A stretch of 56,765 nt of DNA. Origin: Polaromonas sp. (GTDB lineage Bacteria > Pseudomonadota > Gammaproteobacteria > Burkholderiales > Burkholderiaceae_C). The notes beneath the pieces were generated by a model. That model saw only the letters and a list, made by a program, of their open reading frames with translations. It was not told where the DNA came from and did no database searches. Positions 38,249 to 46,641 of the stretch are shown piece by piece. The DNA is taken from the NCBI RefSeq assembly GCF_030689685.1, contig NZ_JAUYEY010000080.1:1-56765 (forward strand), given 5' to 3'. How positions within the stretch are numbered: position 1 is the first letter of the stretch; every line of letters starts with the position of its first letter. A program made the translations under genes and the position numbers.

Positions 38249-40033
38249 TCAGGCATTGAACTGCAGCGCCGCCAGCCGGGCGTAAATGCCGCCACGCTCG
38301 ACCAGTTCGGCATGGGTGCCCTGCTCCACCAGCCGGCCATGGTCCAGCACCAGGATGCGATTGGCTTGCTGCACCGTGGCCAGCCGATGTGCAATCACCA
38401 GCGTGGTACGGCCCTTCATCGCCGACTCCAGCGCCGCCTGCACCATGCGTTCGCTTTCGGCGTCGAGTGCGCTGGTGGCTTCGTCCAGCAGCAGCAGCGG
38501 CGGGTTTTTCAGCATGGCGCGGGCAATTGCAATACGCTGGCGCTGGCCACCGGACAGGCGCACCCCGCGCTCGCCCAGAAAAGTGTCGTAGCCTTCGGGC
38601 AGGGCCATGATGAACTCATGCGCAAACGCAGCACTTGCCGCAGCCCTGACCTCGTCGTCGCTGGCTTGCGGCTTGCCGTAACGAATGTTCTCCAGCGCGC
38701 TGCTTGAAAAAATCACCGCGTCCTGCGGCACGATGCCGATGCGCTGGCGTAGCTCGTGCAGCGCCATGTCGGCGGTTCGCACACCGTCGAGTTCAATGCG
38801 GCCCGAGGCCGGGTCGTAAAAACGCAGCAGCAGCTGGAACACAGTGCTTTTGCCCGCGCCGCTGGGCCCGACAATCGCCACGGTTTCGCCCGGTGCCACC
38901 TCCAGCGAAAAACCGCTAAGCGCCGCCTGCAGCGGGCGCGATGGGTAATGAAAGTCGACCGCTTCGAATTTGATAGCACTTCCCGCAAGCACGGCGGGGG
39001 CTAGAGCTGGATTTGATGGTGAAGTGACGGGAGAACGTGTCTCCAGCAGCTCCATCAGGCGTTCGGTGGCACCTGCGGCGCGCAGCAGATCGCCATAGAC
39101 CTCGCCGAGCACTGCGGTCGCGCCGGCCAGGATGATCACGTAAACCACGGTCTGGCCCAGGTGGCCGGCCGTGATGTCACCGCGCATCACGGCCTGCGTG
39201 CCCTGGTACAGCCCCCAGAGCAGCGCGCCCGATGTGGCGATGATGATGAAGGCAATCAGCACCGAGCGTGCGCGCGTGCGCCGCACGGCGGTGTCGAAGG
39301 CGTCCTGGGTCGAGGCATCAAAACGCGCCGACTCGCGTGCCTCGGCGGTGTAGCTTTGCACCACCGGAATGGCGTTAAGCACCTCGGCGGCAATCGCGCT
39401 GGAGTCGGCAACCCGGTCCTGGCTGGCGCGCGAAAGCTTGCGCACGCGCCGGCCAAACCACACCGAGGGCAGCACGATCAACACCAGCACGCCCAGCACC
39501 TGGACCATCAGGTAGGGGTTGGTGTAGACCAGCATGCCGAGCGCGCCCACGCCCATGACTGCATTGCGCAGGCCCATGCTCAGCGACGAACCGACCACGG
39601 TCTGCACCAGCGTGGTGTCGCCGGTCAGGCGCGACAGCACCTCGCCGGTCTGCGTGGTTTCAAAAAACTCCGGGCTCTGGCGTACCACATGGCCGTAGAC
39701 CGCATTGCGCAGGTCGGCCGTCACGCGTTCGCCCAACCAGCTAACCATGTAAAAGCGACCGGCAGAAAACAGCGCCAGTGCCACCGCCACCGCGAACAGG
39801 GCGACGAAGTGCTCGCGCAGCGCCAACACCTGCGCCCCCTTGTCTGCCGCATTCAGGCCCCCATCAATCAGGCTGCGCAAGGCCAGCGGAAACACCAGCG
39901 TGGCCACGGCGGCCATGACAAGAAAGAACCCGGCCAGCACAATCCTGCCGCGGTAAGGGCGCAGAAAAGGCAGCAGGCCTGACAGTGAGCGGGGCGCGCC
40001 CTTGGGCGCGTCAGAGGGGGAGGAAGTAGCCAT
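38249..40033 (-). CDS. ABC exporter, fused permease and ATPase (ABCB/MsbA-like)
   Basis: A 594-residue half-transporter that would act as a homodimer in the inner membrane. Six membrane helices (about 20-320) are followed by an ATPase with Walker A GPSGAGKST, signature LSGGQRQR, Walker B LLLDEATSALD and the switch His in VIAHRL. The substrate is not predictable; lipid or hydrophobic compounds are usual. The linker before the ATPase (about 341-356, PALAPAVLAGSAIKFE) is coded by a degenerate copy of the GCTAT...ATAGCTG repeat. The ribosome-binding site is weak. Confidence 0.9.
   Translation of the reverse strand: MATSSPSDAPKGAPRSLSGLLPFLRPYRGRIVLAGFFLVMAAVATLVFPLALRSLIDGGLNAADKGAQVLALREHFVALFAVAVALALFSAGRFYMVSWLGERVTADLRNAVYGHVVRQSPEFFETTQTGEVLSRLTGDTTLVQTVVGSSLSMGLRNAVMGVGALGMLVYTNPYLMVQVLGVLVLIVLPSVWFGRRVRKLSRASQDRVADSSAIAAEVLNAIPVVQSYTAEARESARFDASTQDAFDTAVRRTRARSVLIAFIIIATSGALLWGLYQGTQAVMRGDITAGHLGQTVVYVIILAGATAVLGEVYGDLLRAAGATERLMELLETRSPVTSPSNPALAPAVLAGSAIKFEAVDFHYPSRPLQAALSGFSLEVAPGETVAIVGPSGAGKSTVFQLLLRFYDPASGRIELDGVRTADMALHELRQRIGIVPQDAVIFSSSALENIRYGKPQASDDEVRAAASAAFAHEFIMALPEGYDTFLGERGVRLSGGQRQRIAIARAMLKNPPLLLLDEATSALDAESERMVQAALESAMKGRTTLVIAHRLATVQQANRILVLDHGRLVEQGTHAELVERGGIYARLAALQFNA
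38965..39010 (+). repeat. Degenerate dispersed repeat inside the ABC exporter gene
   Basis: The plus strand reads GAATTTGATAGCACTTCCCG then GGGGGCTAGAGCTGG, matching the second half-palindrome and the end of the GCTAT...ATAGCTG family (compare 43210-43245). It is in frame in the membrane-domain to ATPase linker. Confidence 0.45.
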
Positions 40034-40084
40034 GGAGGGAGTTTATTGATTTTTTTCAAATACACGACAGTGAATTGGTCCGTT

Positions 40085-40121
40085 TTCACCCTCGCCCTCT
40101 GGGAGAGGGTCGGGGTGAGGG
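40085..40121 (+). repeat. REP element, single unit
   Basis: TTCACCCTCGCCCTCTGGGA then GAGGGTCGGGGTGAGGGA, of the same family as the units in nrtB and nuoF. It lies in the 383-base gap 40034-40416 between the exporter and the AtuA-like gene. Confidence 0.85.
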
Positions 40122-40220
40122 ATTGAGCGTTCTGAATGTCATGAATTTTGAAACGCTCAATAGTCGGGGTCTGCGGCACCTCGCGCCTGAATGGGCCTAC
40201 GAGCATGGATTGCGGGTTTC

Positions 40221-40305
40221 CGGATCGAGTCCGGGACAGGCTCTGCCCGCAATGACAGAGCAGTTCATGTCACCGTCCAGCATTTGTCATCCCGGACTCG
40301 ATCCG
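40221..40305. repeat. Inverted repeat with perfect 16-bp arms
   Basis: CGGATCGAGTCCGGGA (40221-40236) and its exact complement (40290-40305) enclose 53 bases that include GCCCGCAATGACA. It looks like two opposed copies of a dispersed element. Apart from this and the REP unit, I see no gene in 40034-40416. Confidence 0.75.
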
Positions 40306-40416
40306 AGAGCCATGTCGCCTGAGCCACTGTCGTCGCCCGCAACAACGGCGGGCCATTCAAGATTGAATTTACAGCTAGCTCTGCTTCCTTCATAGTTCGT
40401 CCTTGGCGACGCTGCC

Positions 40417-41796
40417 ATGTTGAACTTGCAAGCCAGGACATCCGTGACCGACACCTCCCCCAAAACCATTCGCATCGGCGCCGGCGCCGGCTATTCGGGT
40501 GACCGCATTCCGCCCGCCGTCGAGTTGGCAGACAAGGGCGATCTCGACTATCTGGTGTTCGAGTGCCTGGCAGAGCGCACCATCGCCCTGGCGCAGCTTG
40601 AGCGCAGCCAGGACGCCCGTCTTGGCTTTGACCCCTTGCTCCGGGACCGCATGGAGGCAGTGCTGCTTTCATGCGCCAGCAAGGGCGTGAAGATCATCAC
40701 CAACATGGGCGCTGCCAACCCCCAGGCAGCCGGCGAAGAAGTCATCAAAATCGCGCGCGAGCTGGGCCTGGCCCGCCTGAAGGTGGCGGTGGTTCACGGA
40801 GACGATGTGTTGCCGCTCATCCATGAGCAGGCGTTGACCATCATGGAAAGCGGCGCAGCGCTGCAGTCGCTGGGCAGCTCGGTGCTTTCAGCCAATGCCT
40901 ACATCGGCGCCGAGGCGCTGGTAGAAGCACTTCAACGGGGTGCGGATGTGGTCATCACCGGTCGTGTGGCCGACCCCGCCCTGTTTCTTGCTCCGCTCAT
41001 CCACGAGTTTGGCTGGTCCATGTCGGACTGGCAAAAAATGGGGCAGGGCACCGTTATCGGCCATCTGCTGGAGTGCGCGGGGCAAGTCACCGGTGGGTAT
41101 TTTGCCGACCCGGGTTACCGCGACGTGCCCGACCTGGCCAATCTGGGCTTTCCCTTCGCAGAAGTGTCGGCAGAAGGGCACGCCATCATTACCAAAGTGG
41201 AAGGTTCGGGCGGTTGTGTCACCGTCGCCACCTGCACGGCGCAGCTTTTGTATGAGATTGAAGACCCCGCCAGCTACCTGCAACCCGACGTGGCGGCAGA
41301 TTTTTCAGGCGTCACGCTGACCCAGGTGGCGCCCAACAGGGTGCGTGTTGAAGGCGCCACGGGCCGCCAGCGCCCGGCCAGCCTGAAAGTCACCGTGGGC
41401 CACCGCGACGGCTTTATCGGCGAGGGGCAAATCTCCTACGCTGGCCTGGGTGCGCAGGCGCGCGGCCAGCTTGCACTGGACGTGCTACGCCAGCGGCTGG
41501 ACGCCTCAGGCATTCAGGCGCTGGACAGCCGTTATGAGCTGATTGGCGTGAATGCGATTCATGGCCCAAGCCTGGCCGCTGGTTATGAGCCCTACGAAGT
41601 CCGGGCCCGTGTGGCCATGCGTGTGACCACCCGCAAAGAGGCGGAACGTGTGGCCAACGAGGTAGAGGCGATGTACCTCAACGGTCCGGCCAGTGGTGGC
41701 GGTGTCACCAAGTCGGTCCGTGAGGTGATTGCTGCGGTGTCGGTGCTGGTGCCGCGCGATCTTGTCCGGACCAGCGTGACAACGATGGAGCTTTGA
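40417..41796 (+). CDS. AtuA/DUF1446 family protein
   Basis: A 459-residue cytoplasmic protein of the acyclic terpene utilisation AtuA family. Typical parts are IGAGAGYSGDRIPPAVELA, TNMGAANPQAAGEE, the ADVVITGRVADPALFLAPL segment and HLLECAGQVTGGYFADPG. The biochemical role of AtuA is not settled; the family is linked to catabolism of terpenoids and other acyl compounds. A small partner gene follows directly, then a Bug receptor. No terpene-specific carboxylase genes are in the window, so the substrate is open. Confidence 0.88.
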   Translation: MLNLQARTSVTDTSPKTIRIGAGAGYSGDRIPPAVELADKGDLDYLVFECLAERTIALAQLERSQDARLGFDPLLRDRMEAVLLSCASKGVKIITNMGAANPQAAGEEVIKIARELGLARLKVAVVHGDDVLPLIHEQALTIMESGAALQSLGSSVLSANAYIGAEALVEALQRGADVVITGRVADPALFLAPLIHEFGWSMSDWQKMGQGTVIGHLLECAGQVTGGYFADPGYRDVPDLANLGFPFAEVSAEGHAIITKVEGSGGCVTVATCTAQLLYEIEDPASYLQPDVAADFSGVTLTQVAPNRVRVEGATGRQRPASLKVTVGHRDGFIGEGQISYAGLGAQARGQLALDVLRQRLDASGIQALDSRYELIGVNAIHGPSLAAGYEPYEVRARVAMRVTTRKEAERVANEVEAMYLNGPASGGGVTKSVREVIAAVSVLVPRDLVRTSVTTMEL

Positions 41797-41801
41797 AACA
41801 C

Positions 41802-42104
41802 ATGCTGCTGCGCGACATTGCCCACTCCCGCACCGGAGACAAGGGAAACCGGTCCACCATTTCTGTCATTGCCTTCGACCTGAAGGACTTCGCCGCCATT
41901 GAACGCTGCATCACGGCCGAGCGTGTGCGCCAATACTATGGCGACATCGTCAAAGGCGATGTCGACCGTTATGTGCTGCCCCAGCTGGGTGCCTTAAACT
42001 TTGTTTTGCACGACGCGCTGGGCGGCGGCGTTACCCGGTCGCTGGCGCTGGACGCGCACGGCAAATGCCTGAGTTCGGCCATTCTCGGCATGTCGGTCGA
42101 ATGA
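41802..42104 (+). CDS. AtuA-associated small protein
   Basis: A 100-residue protein matching the small domain that in many species is fused to the AtuA C-terminus. The start LLRDIAHSRTGDKGNRSTIS and the end ALGGGVTRSLALDAHGKCLSS are characteristic. It begins 5 bases after the AtuA-like stop and was given the ATG at 41802 (GGAG upstream) instead of a TTG three codons earlier. It probably forms a complex with the AtuA-like protein. Confidence 0.85.
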   Translation: MLLRDIAHSRTGDKGNRSTISVIAFDLKDFAAIERCITAERVRQYYGDIVKGDVDRYVLPQLGALNFVLHDALGGGVTRSLALDAHGKCLSSAILGMSVE

Positions 42105-42152
42105 GTGCAAGTTGGTTTCGGTTTTTATAATTTTTATACAGGAGACAACACC

Positions 42153-43112
42153 ATGAAGTGCAAGTCGATTCTTTTCCTGGCCCTGGCCAGCCTTTCTTTC
42201 ACCGCTTTTGGCCAGGCCTTCCCGAACAAGCCGATCAAGGCCATCGTGCCGTTTGCTGCGGGCAGCGCCACCGACCAGATTGGCCGTGCTTTTGCAGCCA
42301 AGATGACGGAGACCCTGGGTCAGACCGTTGTGGTGGAGAACAAGCCCGGCGTCAACGGCATGCTGGGGGCAGACGCGGTGGCCAAGTCGGCACCTGACGG
42401 TTACACCATTCTCATCGGCACCAACAGCACCAACGCTGCCCTTAAAAGCCTGATGAAAACGCTGCCCTACAACCAGGACACCGCTTTCACACCGGTGGGT
42501 TACATAGGCTCGGTGCCGCTGATCGTCGCCGTCAACAACGACGTGCCCGCCAAAAACCTGCGTGAGCTGGTGGCCCTGGGTAAAACCAAGGCAGGCCACA
42601 TCACCTCAGCCAGTGCCAGCACCTCGCAGCTTGTCTCTTCTGAAATGCTGGCCAGCATGACGGGCATTTCGTTCACCAGCGTGCCCTACAAAAGCGGCCC
42701 TGCCGCCATGACCGACCTCATTGGCGGCCAGGTGATGATGTTCACCGCCGACTTTGCCGTCATGTTGCCCCAGGTCAAAGGTGGCAAGATTCGTGGCCTG
42801 GCCGTGACATCGACCAAACGCTCACCGGCCATCCCCGAGCTGCCCACCGTCAACGAAGCCCTGGGCCTGAAAGACTACGAGCTGATCGCCTACTTTGCGG
42901 TGTTTGCACCGGCTGGCACACCGCCCGACATCGTCGCCAAGCTCAACCAGGCCGTCAATGCCGCCGCGCAAAGCAAAGACATCCAGGAAAAATTTTCGGC
43001 CATCGGTTTTGCGGTGGAGCCCGGCACGCCTGAAGCACTGGCCCAGCGCAACGCGATGGAAACCGTGAAGTGGGCCAAGGCCATCCGCGACGCGAAGATT
43101 GAGCCGCAATAA
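42153..43112 (+). CDS. Tripartite tricarboxylate transporter receptor (Bug family)
   Basis: A 319-residue periplasmic binding protein. The signal peptide ends at FTAFGQA (about 22). The mature start FPNKPIKAIVPFAAGSATD and VENKPGVNGMLGADAVAKSAPDGYT are the Bug/TctC signature regions. The membrane partners TctA and TctB are not present, which is usual for Bug receptors in Comamonadaceae. The position next to the AtuA pair suggests it captures the acid that they help degrade. GGAGA precedes the ATG. Confidence 0.92.
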   Translation: MKCKSILFLALASLSFTAFGQAFPNKPIKAIVPFAAGSATDQIGRAFAAKMTETLGQTVVVENKPGVNGMLGADAVAKSAPDGYTILIGTNSTNAALKSLMKTLPYNQDTAFTPVGYIGSVPLIVAVNNDVPAKNLRELVALGKTKAGHITSASASTSQLVSSEMLASMTGISFTSVPYKSGPAAMTDLIGGQVMMFTADFAVMLPQVKGGKIRGLAVTSTKRSPAIPELPTVNEALGLKDYELIAYFAVFAPAGTPPDIVAKLNQAVNAAAQSKDIQEKFSAIGFAVEPGTPEALAQRNAMETVKWAKAIRDAKIEPQ

Positions 43113-43196
43113 GCAAGCCGACTGACAAGGCGGCTGCGGGCCGCGTGTCAGAACCCTAACGGTCAGCGGGGCCTGATCAGCCGGACCCGGCCTCCA

Positions 43197-43250
43197 GTTT
43201 GCTATGTATTTGATAGCTGTTGCTGCAAATAGCGTAAGGGCTGGAGGCCT
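43197..43250 (+). repeat. Dispersed repeat, GCTAT...ATAGCTG family, copy 4
   Basis: GTTTGCTATGTATTTGATAG then CTG, a diverged middle, and GGGCTGGAGGCC. It is the only clear element in the 219-base gap between the Bug receptor and the thioesterase. Confidence 0.7.
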
Positions 43251-43331
43251 GAATTCCATATAAATTCAGACACCGGGCCCGGGGCGGGAGATACTTGACG
43301 GGTCAGCGCCACCCCGGCGCAGGAGCTGTTG

Positions 43332-43829
43332 ATGTCAGGTCTGCTCAGAAATTTCTTGACCATTCTGTTTGCGCTGTGGCGCTACAACACGGCGCTGCCG
43401 CAGGCGCGCACATCGGCCCGCTTCTTCATCACGCCTTTTGACACCGGCATCGCCACACTCAAAAGCGACAAATACCTGCAACTCGCCGAGTCGGCGCAGG
43501 TCGATTACATGCTGCAGACCGGGCTCATCCAGAAAACACTGGCCAGCGGCTACAGCTTTGTCAACGCTGCGCAGATGGTCAAGTTCAGCCAGCCCATACG
43601 CCTGTTCATGCGGGTGAGGGTAGAGACCCAGGTGGTGTTTGCAGACAACCGGTGCGCCTGGTTCAGCCACGGCTTTTTTGTCGGGGAGGCCCGGCACGCC
43701 GAAGTGCTGGTGAAGATGAAGCTCAAAAACGGGCCGGTGACGGTAACGCCCGGCCTGTTGCTTGGCGCTTTTTCTGGCGAGCAGCCTCAGTGGATTCAGC
43801 GCTGGGAGGACACCCTGGCTGCCTTGTGA
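43332..43829 (+). CDS. Thioesterase-like (hotdog fold) protein
   Basis: A 165-residue protein of the acyl-CoA thioesterase/THEM6-like hotdog group. After a hydrophobic N-terminus (about 1-16) come the segments FDTGIATLKSDKYLQLAESAQVDYML, with the D/E pair typical of 4HBT active sites, and PIRLFMRVRVETQVVFADNR. AGGAG lies before the ATG at 43332. The substrate is not known. It sits alone between the Bug receptor and the TetR gene. Confidence 0.75.
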   Translation: MSGLLRNFLTILFALWRYNTALPQARTSARFFITPFDTGIATLKSDKYLQLAESAQVDYMLQTGLIQKTLASGYSFVNAAQMVKFSQPIRLFMRVRVETQVVFADNRCAWFSHGFFVGEARHAEVLVKMKLKNGPVTVTPGLLLGAFSGEQPQWIQRWEDTLAAL

Positions 43830-43885
43830 TGACCCGTCCAGGGCGGCATCGCCGCCTGCACAAGGACTTCTTCTAAACTTCGGGC

Positions 43886-44587
43886 ATGACCAGCAACAAA
43901 AAATCCGGCACACGGGCAGCTTCCCCTGCAAAAGCGACCGTGCCAGCTGGTCGAGCCCGTCGGGCGCCGGACCGGACCAACGATCCGCAGCGAACCAGCG
44001 CGGACATCATTGACATGGCCACGCGGGAGTTTGCAGAAAAAGGCCTGGCTGGTGGCCGGATCGATGTGATTGCTGAAACCACCCGCACCAGCAAGCGCAT
44101 GATTTACTACTATTTTGGTAGCAAAGAGGGCTTGTACATCGCCGTACTGGAGCAGGCCTACAGCCGGATCCGGGCGATCGAGACACAGCTTCATCTGGAG
44201 GACCTGGAGCCGGAGCTGGCCCTGCGAAAGCTGGTGGAGTTCACGGTCGATTACCAGCTGGCCAACCCGGATTTCATCCGCCTGGTGATGAACGAGAACA
44301 TCCACCGCGGCGAGTTCCTCGCGCAAAGCAAAACCATTCAGCAGCTCAACGTGCCTGCCATCAAGGCGGTCAGCGAGGTGTATGAACGCGGGGTCGCCCA
44401 GGGGGTTTTTCGTGCCGGGGTGGACCCGGTCGATCTGCACATGTCGATCAGCGCACTGAGTTTTTTCAACGTGTCCAATCACCATACTTTCTCGCTGATA
44501 TTCAAGCGCGACCTCGAGTCCCGCGCCGCCGTCGCCGCGCGCCGCGCCAACATCGCCGAAATGGTGGTGCGCTTCGTCAACGCCTGA
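43886..44587 (+). CDS. TetR/AcrR family transcriptional regulator
   Basis: A 233-residue repressor-type regulator. A disordered basic N-terminus (1-35) is followed by the helix-turn-helix (about 38-85, FAEKGLAGGRIDVIAETTRTSKRMIYYYFGSKEGLY) and a ligand-binding core. It lies directly upstream of the TRAP/dehydroshikimate gene cluster in the same direction. A perfect palindrome suited to a TetR dimer (44637-44650) sits between them. It most likely controls the cluster in response to its substrate or an intermediate. Confidence 0.92.
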   Translation: MTSNKKSGTRAASPAKATVPAGRARRAPDRTNDPQRTSADIIDMATREFAEKGLAGGRIDVIAETTRTSKRMIYYYFGSKEGLYIAVLEQAYSRIRAIETQLHLEDLEPELALRKLVEFTVDYQLANPDFIRLVMNENIHRGEFLAQSKTIQQLNVPAIKAVSEVYERGVAQGVFRAGVDPVDLHMSISALSFFNVSNHHTFSLIFKRDLESRAAVAARRANIAEMVVRFVNA

Positions 44588-44636
44588 GGGCCGGGGCCTG
44601 TTTTCAAGGCCCGAGGGGAAACCCCGATGACACCAA

Positions 44637-44650
44637 ACTAACTAGTTAGT
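44637..44650. promoter_or_regulatory. Palindromic operator for the TetR regulator
   Basis: ACTAACTAGTTAGT is a perfect 14-bp palindrome, flanked by ACCAA on the left and TTGGT on the right (44632-44660). It lies about 45 bases before the first gene of the catabolic cluster and 50 bases after the regulator gene. The form is typical of TetR-family sites. Confidence 0.7.
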
Positions 44651-44693
44651 ACATTTTGGTCTCAAACAGGCACATCGCCACAGGAGACTCCGC

Positions 44694-45704
44694 ATGAAAC
44701 ACACCTTTATCAAGGCTCTGGCCGTCATCGTCACCTTTGTTGCTGGCAGCGGCCTCGCTGCAGCGCAAGACATCAAAGAGCGCACGCTCAAAGTTGGTTT
44801 GCAGAACCCCAAGGGCCATCCGGCCGTGATGGGCGCAGAAAAACTGGCCGAAATTGTGGCCGCCAAATCCGGCGGCAAAATCAAACTCAATCTGTTTCCC
44901 GGCGGCGTCCTGGGCGGGGACGCGCAGACTGTGTCGGCCGTACAGGGCGGCACGGTCGAGATGACCATCCTCAACTCGGGCATCCTCGCGGCGCAGGTCA
45001 AAGAGTTTGCGGTGTACGACTTTCCCTTTCTGTTCACCACGGCGCGCGAAGCCGATGCCATTGTGGACGGGCCTTTCGGCTCGTCACTGCATGCCAAGCT
45101 GGCTGAAAAAGGCATCGTCGGGCTGGCCTACTGGGAGCTCGGTTTCCGCAACGTGACCAACAGCCGTCGGCCGATTGTCAAGGTGGAAGACCTCGCCGGC
45201 CTGAAGTTGCGCGTGATCCCGAATCCGATCAACATCGACTGGGTCAAGGCACTCGACGCCAACCCGACACCACTGGCCTTTCCGGAGCTGTATGCCGCGC
45301 TTGAGCAAAAAGCCGTGGACGGGCAGGAAAACCCAATTAGCGTCATCCTGTCCAACCGCTTCGCTGAAGTCCAGAAACACCTGGCCCTCACCAACCACCA
45401 GTACAACCCGCAGTCGGTGATCTTGAGCAAGAAGGTCTGGGACACCATGAGCGCTGCTGAAAAACAGATACTGCAGGATGCGGCCCTTGAGGCCGGCAAA
45501 TACCAGCGCGCGGTATCGCGCGAGCTGGCAGCGTCGCAGCTGGACCAGCTGAAGAAAGCCGGCATGCTGGTGAGCGAGCTGGCGCCCGCCGAGCAAGCCA
45601 AGCTGCGCGAAAAGATGAAGCCGGTGATCGACAAATACGCGGCCAGCGTCGGCGAAAGCACCGTCAAGGACCTGATGGGCGAACTGGCCAAGCTGCGCAA
45701 GTAA
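44694..45704 (+). CDS. dctP: TRAP transporter receptor DctP
   Basis: A 336-residue periplasmic binding protein of the DctP family with a signal peptide ending near GSGLAAAQ (25). The conserved segments are NPKGHPAVMGAEKLAEIV, LFPGGVLGGDAQTVSAVQGG, DFPFLFTTAREAD and the carboxylate-binding Arg region GLKLRVIPNPINIDW. AGGAGA precedes the ATG. With dctQ and dctM downstream it would import an organic acid; the neighbouring enzymes suggest shikimate, quinate or dehydroshikimate. Binding specificity is inference. Confidence 0.93.
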   Translation: MKHTFIKALAVIVTFVAGSGLAAAQDIKERTLKVGLQNPKGHPAVMGAEKLAEIVAAKSGGKIKLNLFPGGVLGGDAQTVSAVQGGTVEMTILNSGILAAQVKEFAVYDFPFLFTTAREADAIVDGPFGSSLHAKLAEKGIVGLAYWELGFRNVTNSRRPIVKVEDLAGLKLRVIPNPINIDWVKALDANPTPLAFPELYAALEQKAVDGQENPISVILSNRFAEVQKHLALTNHQYNPQSVILSKKVWDTMSAAEKQILQDAALEAGKYQRAVSRELAASQLDQLKKAGMLVSELAPAEQAKLREKMKPVIDKYAASVGESTVKDLMGELAKLRK

Positions 45705-45735
45705 AGTGGGGGCAACGGTCGCCGCTGAGGTACCC

Positions 45736-46641
45736 ATGGGCGCTGTCGATTTCACCGAACCGCCAGAGACCCGCATGCTGGCTGGCCTCATCGGCACCGG
45801 CATCAGGCGCTCGCTCACGCCGGTGATGCAGGAGGCCGAGGCCCGCCACCATGGGATACGTCTTCATTACCAACTGATCGATCTGCATGAGCCGGCGCGC
45901 GCCATTGCCATGCTGCCGCAGGTTCTCGAAGCGGCCCGGGCGATGGGTTTTGCCGGATTGAATGTGACCTATCCCTGCAAGCAGGCTGTCTTGCCTTACC
46001 TGGATGAGCTGTCACCAGAGGCTGCGGCCATGGGCGCCGTCAACACCGTGGTGTTGCGGGACGGCCGCCTGATCGGCCACAACACCGATGGCTCGGGCTG
46101 GCGCTGGGGTTTCCAGCGTGCGTTGCCTGAGGCCGGGCTGAGCCGGGTAGTCCTGCTTGGTGCGGGCGGTGCCGGTTCGGCCATTGCGCATGCGGTGTTA
46201 CGCATGGGGGCGGGCGAACTCCTCATTGTTGACCCGGACACCTCCCGCGCCGGCAAACTGGCGGCTGCGCTGAACACCATGTACGGCGCGCGCAGCCAGG
46301 CGGTGCCGGATGCCGAAGGCGCGCTCAAAGGCGCATCTGGCCTGATCCACGCCACGCCCACCGGCATGGACAAGTTGCCCGGCATGCCGCTGTCGGCCCG
46401 GCTGCTGCGGCCCGACCTGTGGGTGGCTGAAATTGTGTACTTCCCGCTGGAGACCGAATTGCTGCGCCAGGCGCGCGCCTGCGGATGCCAGGTGGTCGAT
46501 GGCGGCACCATGGCGGTGGGCCAGGCCATCGGTGCTTTTGAGCTGTTGACCGGCCGACAGGCCAGCCCCCAGCGCATGGAGGCGCACTTCCGCCAACTGG
46601 TGGCGCCCGACAAAATCAGGGCTGCGCATGAACCCGCTTGA
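45736..46641 (+). CDS. Shikimate/quinate 5-dehydrogenase (AroE family, catabolic type)
   Basis: A 301-residue dehydrogenase. The catalytic pair is K82 (NVTYPCK) and D118 (HNTDGSG). The dinucleotide loop is GAGGAGSA (142-149). The substrate-binding segment reads S26-L27-T28 (RRSLTP), whereas biosynthetic AroE enzymes usually have S-x-S. The S-x-T form is associated with quinate/shikimate dehydrogenases of catabolic pathways. It probably oxidises shikimate or quinate to the dehydro acid. The ATG at 45736 has GAGG upstream. The 3' end overlaps the next gene by 14 bases. Confidence 0.85.
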   Translation: MGAVDFTEPPETRMLAGLIGTGIRRSLTPVMQEAEARHHGIRLHYQLIDLHEPARAIAMLPQVLEAARAMGFAGLNVTYPCKQAVLPYLDELSPEAAAMGAVNTVVLRDGRLIGHNTDGSGWRWGFQRALPEAGLSRVVLLGAGGAGSAIAHAVLRMGAGELLIVDPDTSRAGKLAAALNTMYGARSQAVPDAEGALKGASGLIHATPTGMDKLPGMPLSARLLRPDLWVAEIVYFPLETELLRQARACGCQVVDGGTMAVGQAIGAFELLTGRQASPQRMEAHFRQLVAPDKIRAAHEPA

